Positions 47,067 to 55,408 of a stretch of DNA of 64,000 nt are shown here, one piece after another. This stretch comes from an uncultured Endozoicomonas sp. GTDB taxonomy: Bacteria > Pseudomonadota > Gammaproteobacteria > Pseudomonadales > Endozoicomonadaceae. The notes under the pieces were generated by a model that saw only the letters and a program-made list of their open reading frames with translations, made no database searches and was not told the DNA's origin. The stretch is from positions 1-64,000 of the forward strand of contig NZ_CANMAO010000022.1 of the NCBI RefSeq assembly GCF_947495845.1. The letters run 5' to 3'. The translations under genes and the position numbers were made by a program. Every line of letters begins with the position of its first letter. Position 1 is the first letter of the stretch.

Positions 47067-48258
47067 TACTCTCCGGGTTGGTCGTCATATTCATAGGGGT
47101 CAGATAGAGGTTGCCGCCGTCTCTTGGATTGAGGTCTTCCAGATCCCGGCAATCATTCGGGCTATAAATGCCCCACTGGATTGCGCGGCTGTAAGCTTCA
47201 AACCGGCTTTTCATGTCACCCCGAAGCAGCGCACCGGCATTGAATTTGGCGTAAAAACGTCCACGGTCTTCCTTGTTGAGCAGCCCGGCATTAATCCGTT
47301 GTTCAATTCGGGTCAGGTAGGGCATCAGGCTGTAATTAACAAAGCTCTGCGCCTGGTGTTCGATATTGCTGAAGGTGGCCTTTTCCAAATTGGCGATCAT
47401 ATGGGGAGGTACACGGAAGATGGCGCAGATTTCATCTTTCTGGAATTTGCGGGTTTCCAGAAACTGTGTGTCCTCCGCTTTCATGGTGATCTGCTTCCAC
47501 TTCAAACCCATTTCCAGAATGAAGGGCTTGTGCATGTTCTCCATGCCCTGATGCCGATCCTGAAAATCAGCCTTCAGTCGTTTGAATGCGGTATCGGACA
47601 GTTGCTGTTCGGTTTCCAGAGAGCCGGAACCCACAGCACCATTCTTGAACAGCTGGCCGCCGAACTGTTCGGTATCCAACCCCAGACTAATGGCCTGACG
47701 TGCGTAGGCAATAGGGTTAAGACCGTTCAAACCATCCAGGGTAAGAATGCGAACATGCCAGACTTCATCCTGTGTCAGCACATCCCGAGTGCCATCTTTA
47801 AAGGTGACTTCATAAACCGGATTCCACTTGCTATCGAGTTTGGGAACCACACAGTCCGGATCCAACGGTAATAACTCGCTGACCTTACCCATTACCCGAT
47901 TTTTGTAGGCGTAGAAATTTCCACGCAGACAAAGGCAGGCCACCAGCAACTCCCAGAACTCTTGGGGCGTCATGTAATCATTGGGGGCAATGCTCAGCAG
48001 TTGATGAAGCGTATGGTCGTAAGCTTTTTCCCGTTGGTCACCCTTAAGCTCAAACAGACTGCAGGGCAGCATTCCCACGGATTCAGACAGTACACGAACA
48101 CAGCCGAATACGGCGGTTAACTGCATGGCAACACGACTGTTAATCTTCCTGCCACTGTAACCGTCGAAAGACCAGCCGCCGATCATGGCTGCCAGTTCTT
48201 CCGGAGTCGAAGCGACCTCGGCACTCTTGCGGCCGAATAATTTTGAAATAAAGCCCAT
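47041..48258 (-). CDS. Portal protein (HK97 family)
   Basis: The 405-residue protein forms the dodecameric portal through which DNA enters the head. It has the HK97 portal pattern with VAMQLTAVFGCVRVLSESVG near residues 43-62, the HPL-like YDHTLHQLLSIAPNDYMTPQE segment, and the wing/stem region with PPHMIANLEKATFSNIEHQ. It overlaps the protease gene by 26 bases. Confidence 0.93.
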   Translation of the reverse strand: MGFISKLFGRKSAEVASTPEELAAMIGGWSFDGYSGRKINSRVAMQLTAVFGCVRVLSESVGMLPCSLFELKGDQREKAYDHTLHQLLSIAPNDYMTPQEFWELLVACLCLRGNFYAYKNRVMGKVSELLPLDPDCVVPKLDSKWNPVYEVTFKDGTRDVLTQDEVWHVRILTLDGLNGLNPIAYARQAISLGLDTEQFGGQLFKNGAVGSGSLETEQQLSDTAFKRLKADFQDRHQGMENMHKPFILEMGLKWKQITMKAEDTQFLETRKFQKDEICAIFRVPPHMIANLEKATFSNIEHQAQSFVNYSLMPYLTRIEQRINAGLLNKEDRGRFYAKFNAGALLRGDMKSRFEAYSRAIQWGIYSPNDCRDLEDLNPRDGGNLYLTPMNMTTNPESNDADKTTA

Positions 48259-48260
48259 TA

Positions 48261-49955
48261 TTAGAGTGACCTGATGCCTACGGATTCGAGGTGGTTGGAA
48301 AGATCTTCTTTAACGTCGTTACTCATGGCCCGATCCAACGCCATTAACAGTGCAACCATGCCGTCTATTTTGCGGTCGTTGGAATCTTTCATCGGGCAAA
48401 GGTTGCCTTTCAACTCACGGGTAACGACGTTGGATGCCATCCACGTCATCACCGGATTACCATCGTGATGGAATCGCCCGGCCTGAATGGCGGCTTCCAG
48501 TTCCCGCATGGCGGGTGATAAGGCATAACCCTGTTTTACTTCTACCGTTGATGCGCCTTCGGCTTCCAGCTGCTGTGCCAGATGGGTTGCACGCCACTGG
48601 TCGTATGCAATTTCGTGGGGTGGGCAATCGGCTGCCTGTTCCAGCACTTCATCACGAATCTGGTTGAAATCGATTTCATCGCCATCGGTGGCGGTGAGTG
48701 CGCCCAGTTTTACCCAACTTTCGTAGGCATCGCGGTTTTTGTTATTGTCGCTGGCACTGATGGTGTTTTCTGGCAGGTAGTGCCGACCAAAGCAGTAGTA
48801 ATGGTCTTTGCCGTCAACGGATTTTTTGAACAGTTTGACGTGAGAGCAAATGTCTAGCCGTGATGCCAGATCAAGCCCGTCCCAGCAATCCACGCCCCTG
48901 AAGTCTTCAATGTTCAGGGTGCGTTTGCATTTTTCCCACTGTTGCAGGTTAAGCCAGGCATCTTTGGCGTTACACCAGATGTTCAGATGCTTGGTTTTGA
49001 ATTTATTCTGACGGCTGGTGATGTTGATGGCGTTCTGCTGCTCACTGAGCAGAAACTCTTCACCCACCGACACACCCATATTCGGGTTGGCTTTTCTTAA
49101 TGCCGCCGGATCGGTCCAGTCGTCTTCCGGGTCAATGGTGTAGATGATGCCGAACAGGTGTTCATTAGGCAGTGTGCCTTCCAGCATCGCTTCCACTTCC
49201 CGCCGTTTTTCGTAGCAGGGACCGGAGATATTGAAGCCAGCGGTGGTGATGATATACAACAGCGGCTGACTTCGTGCCCCCATTCCGGTACGCATGGTGT
49301 CGTACAGTGCGGAGGTTTTGTGTTCGTGGTATTCGTCAACGATGGCACAGCTTGGTGAGCTACCGTCACCGGGATCACCGATCACGGGTTCAAACTTGGA
49401 GCCGTCCTCCAGAATGGCAAGATTTTTGGCGTTGATCTCAATGCCTACGGCTTCTTTCAGCTCTGGTGTTTTCTGCACCATCTTTTTTGCAGGGCTGAAC
49501 ACTTCCCACGCCTGCTTTTCGGTGGTGGCACCGCTGTAGACTTCGGCGCCGTACTCACCATCAGCCACAAAACAGAGCAGGCCGGTACCAGCAGCCATGA
49601 CCGATTTACCGTTCTTTCTGGGTATCTCGTTGTAAATATCTCTGAAACGACGTTTGCCGTTTTTCTTTTTTACCCATCCGAAAATGCTGCAAAAGTTGAA
49701 GGTCTGCCAGGGCTCTAACTTGATGAGCTCCCGACGTTTCCCCCAGTCGTCTTTTACATGGGGAAGCAGACCAATGAACTGGCAAACCGTTTCGGCTTTG
49801 TCTTTATCAAACCGGTACGGCCAGTCCTTACCGCCTTTCTTCAGGTCGTCAAGGTGACGCTGACACGCCAGCTTTACCCATTTACACGCTGGGATGCGAC
49901 CTGAAACCACGTCCCGCGCATACTTATTGGCTGCATTAACATGTGGGTACGCCAT
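48261..49955 (-). CDS. Terminase large subunit
   Basis: The 564-residue protein is the packaging motor with an ATPase and a nuclease domain. The Walker A-like loop is RKNGKS at 113-118 and Walker B is AIVDE ending at Glu208. The C-terminal nuclease domain includes DGLDLASRLD (about 365-375) and a late Asp in DRKIDGMVALLMAL. Size and context fit HK97-type (Terminase_1) enzymes. It is two bases from the portal gene. Confidence 0.94.
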   Translation of the reverse strand: MAYPHVNAANKYARDVVSGRIPACKWVKLACQRHLDDLKKGGKDWPYRFDKDKAETVCQFIGLLPHVKDDWGKRRELIKLEPWQTFNFCSIFGWVKKKNGKRRFRDIYNEIPRKNGKSVMAAGTGLLCFVADGEYGAEVYSGATTEKQAWEVFSPAKKMVQKTPELKEAVGIEINAKNLAILEDGSKFEPVIGDPGDGSSPSCAIVDEYHEHKTSALYDTMRTGMGARSQPLLYIITTAGFNISGPCYEKRREVEAMLEGTLPNEHLFGIIYTIDPEDDWTDPAALRKANPNMGVSVGEEFLLSEQQNAINITSRQNKFKTKHLNIWCNAKDAWLNLQQWEKCKRTLNIEDFRGVDCWDGLDLASRLDICSHVKLFKKSVDGKDHYYCFGRHYLPENTISASDNNKNRDAYESWVKLGALTATDGDEIDFNQIRDEVLEQAADCPPHEIAYDQWRATHLAQQLEAEGASTVEVKQGYALSPAMRELEAAIQAGRFHHDGNPVMTWMASNVVTRELKGNLCPMKDSNDRKIDGMVALLMALDRAMSNDVKEDLSNHLESVGIRSL

Positions 49956-49964
49956 TGCATGTGC

Positions 49965-50462
49965 TTATTTCCCCAGCAATTTGCTGAATGGGTTTTCCTT
50001 TTTCTCTGGGCCTGCACCGATCAACCGTTGGCGGCTGGCAGGATCGAGCCCCAGTAATGCACCAAAGCTGCTGACCTGCTTCATAGTTTCATTGGCCACG
50101 GTGCAGGCGGGGTTTTTGTAGCGTTTTTCTTTCACGTTGCCCATCTGGTCTGTCATCACATCTACGAGGGTGACACCCATTTCTGCAATTTCATCCTGAG
50201 CCTGTCGCCAGTTGGAGTAGGCAGTACAGAACATTTCCAGATTGTGCAGGTCAGTGGTTGAAAGAATTCGCTGACTACACAACTCAGGGCAGACGGTGTT
50301 CCACATTCCAATAGCAAGATCATCCAGCCATTCGGGAGCGTCTGCGCTGCTGATGTTTGTGAAGGTGGGTTCATTCGCCTTTACATGACGACTGCCCGAT
50401 GCTTTTTTCTGGGCGTTGGGTTTGGGCTTGCGACCCTGACCCGGACGGCGAGGTGCAGTCAT
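49965..50462 (-). CDS. Terminase small subunit (P27 family)
   Basis: The 165-residue protein has the P27 pattern: a basic Pro-rich N terminus (PRRPGQGRKPKP), then EWLDDLAIGMWNTVCPEL, LHNLEMFCTAYSNWRQAQ, and a C-terminal LLGLDPASRQRLIG. It recognises phage DNA for packaging with the large subunit, ten bases downstream. Confidence 0.92.
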   Translation of the reverse strand: MTAPRRPGQGRKPKPNAQKKASGSRHVKANEPTFTNISSADAPEWLDDLAIGMWNTVCPELCSQRILSTTDLHNLEMFCTAYSNWRQAQDEIAEMGVTLVDVMTDQMGNVKEKRYKNPACTVANETMKQVSSFGALLGLDPASRQRLIGAGPEKKENPFSKLLGK

Positions 50463-50524
50463 AAAATCACCAATCCAGAATTTTTAATTTTGGACACGTA
50501 AAAATGTTCCTGGGGCGGCGGTCA

Positions 50525-50923
50525 TTAGGAAATAGGCTGTAGAGATTCGCTCCCCCCCTCCCCCTGCATGCTACGCTCTATGGCGGTCTTGTGCTGGTGG
50601 CATTGGGTGCAGAGTGTCTGCAGGTTGGCGTTGCTGTCATCGCCTCCCTGTGCCTTAGGTTTGATGTGGTCCACATGATTACCAGGAACAACCAGCCCTT
50701 GTTTCAGGTGTTGCTGGCACAATCCCTTATCTCTTTGCAGGATTCGTTGGCGAATCTTGCGCCAATCCGAACCGTAACCGCGCTGTGTCGTGTTGCCTTT
50801 GCGCTGTTGCCACTGTGTCCAGCTGCTCTCTGTGGGCTGGTGCTTCTCACAATAACCGGAACGATCAGTGGTAGTGCCCGGGCAACCAGGCTTACGGCAG
50901 GCTCTCTTTAATCGGGCAGGCAT
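50525..50923 (-). CDS. HNH endonuclease, packaging-associated
   Basis: The 132-residue protein starts with a Cys-rich zinc motif (CRKPGCPGTT..GYCEKH) and has a C-terminal HNH fold with GNHVDHIKPKAQGGDDSNANLQTLC and CHQHKTAIE. HNH endonucleases directly beside terminase genes are needed for DNA packaging in HK97-like phages. It lies 62 bases upstream of the small terminase gene. Confidence 0.92.
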   Translation of the reverse strand: MPARLKRACRKPGCPGTTTDRSGYCEKHQPTESSWTQWQQRKGNTTQRGYGSDWRKIRQRILQRDKGLCQQHLKQGLVVPGNHVDHIKPKAQGGDDSNANLQTLCTQCHQHKTAIERSMQGEGGSESLQPIS

Positions 50924-50928
50924 AACCG

Positions 50929-51171
50929 TTACTTATCGTGGTCCTGCTTCTCCTGGCGTCTATCCCTGCGGAATCCCAGCCAGATATTGAACACCAAACC
51001 CACCACACCGACGACTGCAAGAATGTCGGACATGTACAACTCGAAAGATCCATCCATTACCTGAGTCCATGTCGCATCGCTGAAGCTCCTGGCGACAGCG
51101 GAATTCTTCAATGAGATACCGGTTGCAACGGCACCACCTGCGACAGCTGTTGATGTGTGTGGTTCAGTCAC
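50929..51171 (-). CDS. Small one-helix membrane protein, lysis cassette
   Basis: The 80-residue protein has a single clear membrane segment (about 47-66, DILAVVGVVGLVFNIWLGF) and a charged C-terminal RRDRRQEKQ tail. It may be a holin or antiholin. The start is a GTG that overlaps the stop of the 3TM holin-like gene. No signal peptide is visible. Confidence 0.62.
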   Translation of the reverse strand: MTEPHTSTAVAGGAVATGISLKNSAVARSFSDATWTQVMDGSFELYMSDILAVVGVVGLVFNIWLGFRRDRRQEKQDHDK

Positions 51172-51641
51172 TACTTTTTACCTGACAACTGCCCTAATTT
51201 ATTCTCAATAAAGCCCCGCAATAACCTACGGAATCCGAGGGTGTCCACAAACACCAACCCCAACGCCACCAAATACCAGTCAGGCGTCTGATTTAATGCG
51301 GTAAAGCCAGCAATCACAGCAGCAGAGAGTGCACCAGCCTGATAGCTATCGCCTAACAGAATGAGATCCACCAGCGGTGCAAGAAACAGAATCAATACCG
51401 GCGCTGTGGTAAACAACAACAGGTATTCATCTTTCCAGCCTCGATGTTGAAAGCTGAGCTGATCCAGACTGATCGCTGCATTGTCACCGTCTTCAACCCG
51501 TTTGATCTGGCTGTCGATCTGTGCCTGCTTTAAGCGATACTCGCCTGAGAGTTCCAGGTTCTTCAGGTGGGCTTTCTGCTTTGAGCGTTCGGTATACGCT
51601 GTAATGCCGTTGGTAATCAGTCCTGCGATTGCTTGAATCAT
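51171..51641 (-). CDS. 3TM holin-family protein
   Basis: The 156-residue protein has the pattern of the 3TM holin family: an N-terminal amphipathic helix, a polar coiled section (KQKAHLKNLELSGEYRLKQAQ), and two or three hydrophobic segments from about residue 73 ([20 protein letters not shown]) to 130. It would form the pore that lets the endolysin reach the wall. It starts with a TAATG overlap after the endolysin gene. Confidence 0.78.
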   Translation of the reverse strand: MIQAIAGLITNGITAYTERSKQKAHLKNLELSGEYRLKQAQIDSQIKRVEDGDNAAISLDQLSFQHRGWKDEYLLLFTTAPVLILFLAPLVDLILLGDSYQAGALSAAVIAGFTALNQTPDWYLVALGLVFVDTLGFRRLLRGFIENKLGQLSGKK

Positions 51642-52042
51642 TAGTCCATCAACTCAAAGTGCGGCATATCCAGAAACGTCTCATCGGACGTGCGCCGGTT
51701 CATATTCCAGTCACCACCCCAGCGAATACGAATACCCAGCTCATCAGCCACGGCCATGATGTAACCGGCCATATGATTGAAGTAGTCGCAGTCTTTCCAG
51801 TCGTCCTGATTAAACGGCCATGGAATAACATCCACTGCTCTGGATGGATAACTGTTGTGTTTGCTCTGACCAAAACGGGCTTTGCTTTTGCCTTCCCGAA
51901 AGGCCTTCTCCTGCTCTTCCTCTCCACGATGACCGCAGATAATGGAAATGTCGTAACGCTCCACCACCTTATTCATCAGACGCTGCAGGTCAGGATGACA
52001 GGTAGCGAGCCGGTCTTTTGATCGCTGGGAGAATGCAGGCAT
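51641..52042 (-). CDS. Endolysin, M15 peptidase family
   Basis: The 133-residue protein resembles L-alanyl-D-glutamate/D-Ala carboxypeptidase type endolysins of family M15. The zinc site is in SKHNSYPSRAVDVIPW (His and Asp) and MPHFELMD (His). The GHRGEEEQEKAFREGKS segment is typical. It has no signal peptide, so export depends on the holin. I use the ATG at 52042; the GTG at 52102 would add 20 residues without similarity. Neither start has a strong Shine-Dalgarno. Confidence 0.88.
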   Translation of the reverse strand: MPAFSQRSKDRLATCHPDLQRLMNKVVERYDISIICGHRGEEEQEKAFREGKSKARFGQSKHNSYPSRAVDVIPWPFNQDDWKDCDYFNHMAGYIMAVADELGIRIRWGGDWNMNRRTSDETFLDMPHFELMD

Positions 52043-52243
52043 GGGAATGTGTCCGTAAGGGTACAACCCGGTGCAGGGGAACACCGGGTGACACCGTTTC
52101 ACAGGGGGAAATCGTTAAATCGTCGTATAGAAAGGCTTGCTGACACGTTAATGGCTTGCCACACCAAACTACCCTCTACCTCCGCTATAAAGCATCACAG
52201 GTTAGATACGAGGTAAGTCGTCTTTATATCGCTAAGAAATGAT

Positions 52244-52320
52244 TGGTAGCGGAGGCTGGATTCGAACCAGCGTTCTTCGGCTTATGAGACCGACGAGATG
52301 ACCACTTCTCCACCCCGCTA
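52244..52320 (-). tRNA. tRNA-Met (CAT), phage-encoded
   Basis: The minus strand folds as a cloverleaf with acceptor TAGCGGG/TCCGCTA (one G-U), anticodon loop CTCATAA, T-arm GCTGGTTCGAATCCAGC and encoded CCA. The anticodon CAT gives Met (or Ile2 if the C is lysidinylated). The body resembles initiator-type Met tRNAs, but base pair 1-72 is T-A rather than the mismatch required for initiation. It lies between the late promoter/terminator pair and the lysis genes. Confidence 0.9.
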
Positions 52321-52330
52321 AAAAGGCAAT

Positions 52331-52375
52331 AAAAAACCCCACTCTGCTTTTGTTATATAAGCGGGGTGAGGTTTT
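52331..52375 (-). terminator. tR'-like terminator before the tRNA and lysis genes
   Basis: On the minus strand AAAACCTCACCCCGCTT pairs with AAGCAGAGTGGGGTTTT with two mismatches, followed by TTATT. It lies immediately after the predicted late promoter. Confidence 0.65.
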
Positions 52376-52386
52376 CGATAGTGGGA

Positions 52387-52416
52387 ATTATGTTCCAAAA
52401 CCGATGTTTTAAGCAA
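52387..52416 (-). promoter_or_regulatory. Predicted late promoter (pR'-like)
   Basis: On the minus strand TTGCTT (52416-52411) and CATAAT (52392-52387) are 18 bases apart. Transcription would start near 52380, just before the terminator, as at lambda pR'-tR'. Confidence 0.5.
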
Positions 52417-52419
52417 AAG

Positions 52420-52581
52420 TTACTTACTGAACCTCATTGGCATTTCAATCTGATGCTTTGCCGCTGAAGTACCATCCGCTTTCTGTTCCAACTCAAGAAT
52501 GTATTTCAAAATCTCCTGAGCCTTTGAATTATTCTTAACCCTGGCCAAATGCTCCAGCCATTCCCGAGTAGCTTTTCTCAT
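52420..52581 (-). CDS. Small helical protein (53 residues)
   Basis: An open frame begins with an ATG overlapping the stop of the Q-position gene (ATGA) and encodes 53 residues, starting RKATREWLEHLARVKNN and ending PMRFSK. It is mostly helical and charged. The overlap and a clean stop suggest it is translated, but I recognise no function. It is the last gene before the late promoter. Confidence 0.6.
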   Translation of the reverse strand: MRKATREWLEHLARVKNNSKAQEILKYILELEQKADGTSAAKHQIEMPMRFSK

Positions 52582-53495
52582 CGCATTTTCCTTGCTATCT
52601 GGGGAAGTGCGGTTTTGTCCAGCTCATCACACATGACGGAAGCCCACGATACCCACGGGCGATAAGAGCCTTCAAAGTTGGAAGAAGGCACATCAAACTT
52701 TTCACAAACCACTTTCCTGCTCATCAAAGGTTTTTGAATCCCCGTCACCACCTGATGCCGATAGTTATAAACAGATGCACGACACACATCCCGTACATGC
52801 AACAGCGTTTTCTTTCTGATCTTGGCGGGAGCCTGTTCAACAATCCGCTCATCAAGCCAGTTCCAGAAAGGAGCGCAATGGTTAGGCTGTCGGAGGCTGC
52901 GTTCAAACCGACTGGCCTCGGCCTCCAGTTTCATAGCCCGGCAGTTCAGCTCATCAGTATCAATCGCCTCTAATTCAGCTCGGCGCTCATCGGTTTTGCA
53001 TTTGGCAATGCGATCAGGCAACCCTGCAGCCATATTGGAAAGCTCGTCCGCTTCACTTTGGTATCGCTTGACCGTGTTCTGAAGATCCACCAGCTTCAAC
53101 CAACTCTGATTGGTATCGCCCAGAGGTGAATAGCACCAGTAACACCAAGCTTTCAAATGAACCGGCAGGCCTTCCACAACCGAAATAACCTTAGCTGCAT
53201 CTTTGCTATCCCATATCAAACGGTCGGCGTCCACTTTGCTAGAGCGGTCACCATGGGCAAAGGCAACAGGGGCATACTGATCAATTTTGGTCAGTAACTC
53301 GGCTTTCTGTCGTTTTTGTGCCGGTGTCAGCTGCTCATCATTCTGCCACTTATCCAGCTTGCGCCGCATGGCCGAGAGCTCTTTCAATACATCAAGCTCA
53401 GAAACGGCGGCAGTGAGATTGACTTCAAACCCTTTACTGCGCATGTGTATGGCGTAGGCGTCGTGTATTGCCTGCCTGGCTGTATAAAATTTCAT
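52578..53495 (-). CDS. Unknown 305-residue protein in the antiterminator Q position
   Basis: The protein is rich in helices, Trp and Cys, with WCYWCYSPLGDTNQSWLKLVDL near residues 112-133. A C-terminal DNA-binding-like part has HVRDVCRASVYNYRHQVVTG and VPSSNFEGSYRPWV. It is not confidently matched to a known Q protein. Its location, last large early gene before the predicted late promoter and terminator, suggests late gene activation or antitermination. It has an ATGA overlap with a 53-residue gene. Confidence 0.5.
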   Translation of the reverse strand: MKFYTARQAIHDAYAIHMRSKGFEVNLTAAVSELDVLKELSAMRRKLDKWQNDEQLTPAQKRQKAELLTKIDQYAPVAFAHGDRSSKVDADRLIWDSKDAAKVISVVEGLPVHLKAWCYWCYSPLGDTNQSWLKLVDLQNTVKRYQSEADELSNMAAGLPDRIAKCKTDERRAELEAIDTDELNCRAMKLEAEASRFERSLRQPNHCAPFWNWLDERIVEQAPAKIRKKTLLHVRDVCRASVYNYRHQVVTGIQKPLMSRKVVCEKFDVPSSNFEGSYRPWVSWASVMCDELDKTALPQIARKMR

Positions 53496-53512
53496 TCCCC
53501 CAAATCCCCCTG

Positions 53513-53830
53513 TTACCGACCGCGCTCATCTTGTTCGTATTGCGCTAAACGTGCGCTTTGCTCAGTCAGGCATTTCTTCAGCTCATAGATTTGCCACTTC
53601 TGTTCCTGATATCGAATCAGCAACTGTCTGATAATCTCCTGATCGGGCAGTGGTTCACCGGTTTCAGCATCCACCAGCCCGGAACCATTGCAGGTAGCGC
53701 ATTCAGAGCGGCTGCCAAACATGCCTTTAACCATTCCGTCCGTGCAGTCCTGGTAAGGGCATTTGATGAGCATCCGCTTTTCGGTACCGCTGGCCCCTTT
53801 GCTTTTTTGTTTTGGTCTGGGCTTGCTCAA
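53513..53830 (-). CDS. Zinc-ribbon protein with coiled C terminus
   Basis: The 105-residue protein has a basic N terminus, a zinc motif of the DnaJ type (CPYQDCTDGMV and CATCNGSG, about residues 24-51), and a helical coiled C-terminal part (QLLIRYQEQKWQIYELKKCL). Its function is unknown. It overlaps the VRR-NUC gene by four bases in the leftward early operon. Confidence 0.65.
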   Translation of the reverse strand: MSKPRPKQKSKGASGTEKRMLIKCPYQDCTDGMVKGMFGSRSECATCNGSGLVDAETGEPLPDQEIIRQLLIRYQEQKWQIYELKKCLTEQSARLAQYEQDERGR

Positions 53831-54246
53831 TGGGGCACCTCATCAGCCATCAGGTAATCTTCAATGGCTTTCTTTGCCTCTTCGAGCCCACGACACACCA
53901 CAGCCAGGTATCCGGCACGGCTTAACCGTTCAATCCATTGTTTCTGTTCTGTGCTGACCGATGCTGAGTGCGGCCTTGCTGCCTTGAACTCGATAAACAA
54001 TCCGTGCCAGTGGCCTTTGGAAGTGGCAACCACAATGTCAGGTACACCGGCCTTAACCCCTTCACGTTTCAGCTTTGCGCCGGTTTTGCCATCCCTGCGC
54101 CCACCATTGGGAACATGAAACGCATGGTCGTACACCTCCGGATAGGCAAACTTCAGCCAGTTAAAAAAATGGCTCTGCTGTATGCCTTCGCGATCAATGT
54201 TCGGCTTTCTTGGTTTTTTGGCAGCACTTGTTTTAACGGGAATCAT
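53827..54246 (-). CDS. VRR-NUC domain nuclease
   Basis: The 139-residue protein is a stand-alone VRR-NUC nuclease. The motifs are in the expected order: FFNWLKFAYPEVYDHAFHVPNGG, KLKREGVKAGVPDIVV (catalytic Asp) and LFIEFKA (the ExK). Stand-alone phage VRR-NUC proteins are thought to act as structure-specific nucleases in replication or recombination. It overlaps its neighbours by four bases on both sides. Confidence 0.88.
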   Translation of the reverse strand: MIPVKTSAAKKPRKPNIDREGIQQSHFFNWLKFAYPEVYDHAFHVPNGGRRDGKTGAKLKREGVKAGVPDIVVATSKGHWHGLFIEFKAARPHSASVSTEQKQWIERLSRAGYLAVVCRGLEEAKKAIEDYLMADEVPH

Positions 54247-54647
54247 TTTCTGTTCACTCCATCAAACACCGATGCAGTGGCATCGCCTTTTCTCCATCTC
54301 AATGCCATAAACCGAGTAACTGGACGTGAAAGCGCCTCACTGATGCAGCTGTCCTGCTTCTTGCTGGTGGGGAAATACTGATACACCGTCTTTTCAGTCA
54401 CCCCTACACGACGGGCGACCTCTGCCACGGATTCACCAGACGACAACAGAAACCGCATTTCATCCAACATCGATTCAGACACCGGTTTCTTCTGCGGAGG
54501 AATCCCCAGCGCCCTTTTGTGTTTGCACACGCAGCTTTCAGAAAGATCCAGCACAGAAGCAATTTCCGCAGTAGAGAGCCCTTTGTCATGCAAGCCCATC
54601 ACCCTTTCGCGGTTTTCACCGGAGCAGCGATAATTCACCTTCGCCAT
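54243..54647 (-). CDS. Helix-turn-helix regulator
   Basis: The 134-residue protein contains two helix-turn-helix-like segments: KGLSTAEIASVLDLSESCVCKHKRAL (about 23-48) and SGESVAEVARRVGVTEKTVYQYF (about 71-93). It probably binds DNA and may regulate phage genes. The ATG at 54647 shares bases with the stop of the P-like gene and is preceded by a G-run. Confidence 0.72.
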   Translation of the reverse strand: MAKVNYRCSGENRERVMGLHDKGLSTAEIASVLDLSESCVCKHKRALGIPPQKKPVSESMLDEMRFLLSSGESVAEVARRVGVTEKTVYQYFPTSKKQDSCISEALSRPVTRFMALRWRKGDATASVFDGVNRK

Positions 54648-55408
54648 CACAGCACCCCCTTCATTCGCTTCAAAAACTCCGCACGACCACCAGCGGGATT
54701 AATCCCCATGGAGCGCATCTGGTCTTCCAATGCTTTGGCCTGTTGCTCCATCAGCTGCTCCGTCAGGCTTTTTTTCTGATCCTGATCGCTTTCCAGCAAC
54801 AGCGGTGCACCAGTCAATGACTCCCCATTCATCACCCGACGGGACAGATACCCATAGTGCCGGTCAAACTGCTCCTTCAGGGTTCGACGACGGCGGTCAT
54901 CCACACAGCTCATGATGTCGAACCAGCCAGTGCGCTTGCCTGCTTCCCGAACTGCCGGATGACTCCACTGATGACGGTCTACCTGGTAGCTGTTGCCCTG
55001 CACTTCGTGCCATGCCTGTTCCTGCAATGGCAGACCATAGTCTTCTGGCTGTGGCTGGCAGAGTGCAGCAATCAATGGCACATTTGGCCACTGGTAATCC
55101 TTATGGCCTTCCACGATCTTTGCTTTCAGCTTCTCAACACCCCGTTCAATATCCTCCTGACTCAGGTTCATCACTTGGCCTGCCCATTCCGCCTTGGACA
55201 ATTGCTCATCCTCTGCACTGGGAAACGTCACCTTGAACTTGGAGCCGTACACCGTCTTGATACGTGCATAAAACAGGTTCACCGCATTGCGCTGTTCACG
55301 GGAGAGCTGATCACCACGTAGCGTCGAGGTCGAAGTCTTCAGCGGTGAAGGGCTTGGTAACTGCCGATGGTTGATACTTACCTGTATTTTTTGAATGGCC
55401 GTTTCCAT
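54647..55408 (-). CDS. Replication protein P-like helicase loader
   Basis: The 253-residue protein resembles lambda P-type proteins that load the host DnaB helicase. It contains QRNAVNLFYARIKTVYGSKF and WAGQVMNLSQEDIERGVEKLK near residues 55-105, then WPNVPLIAALCQP. I chose the ATG at 55408, with GGAGCG six bases upstream. The overlap with the O-like gene is 98 bases. Confidence 0.78.
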   Translation of the reverse strand: METAIQKIQVSINHRQLPSPSPLKTSTSTLRGDQLSREQRNAVNLFYARIKTVYGSKFKVTFPSAEDEQLSKAEWAGQVMNLSQEDIERGVEKLKAKIVEGHKDYQWPNVPLIAALCQPQPEDYGLPLQEQAWHEVQGNSYQVDRHQWSHPAVREAGKRTGWFDIMSCVDDRRRRTLKEQFDRHYGYLSRRVMNGESLTGAPLLLESDQDQKKSLTEQLMEQQAKALEDQMRSMGINPAGGRAEFLKRMKGVL

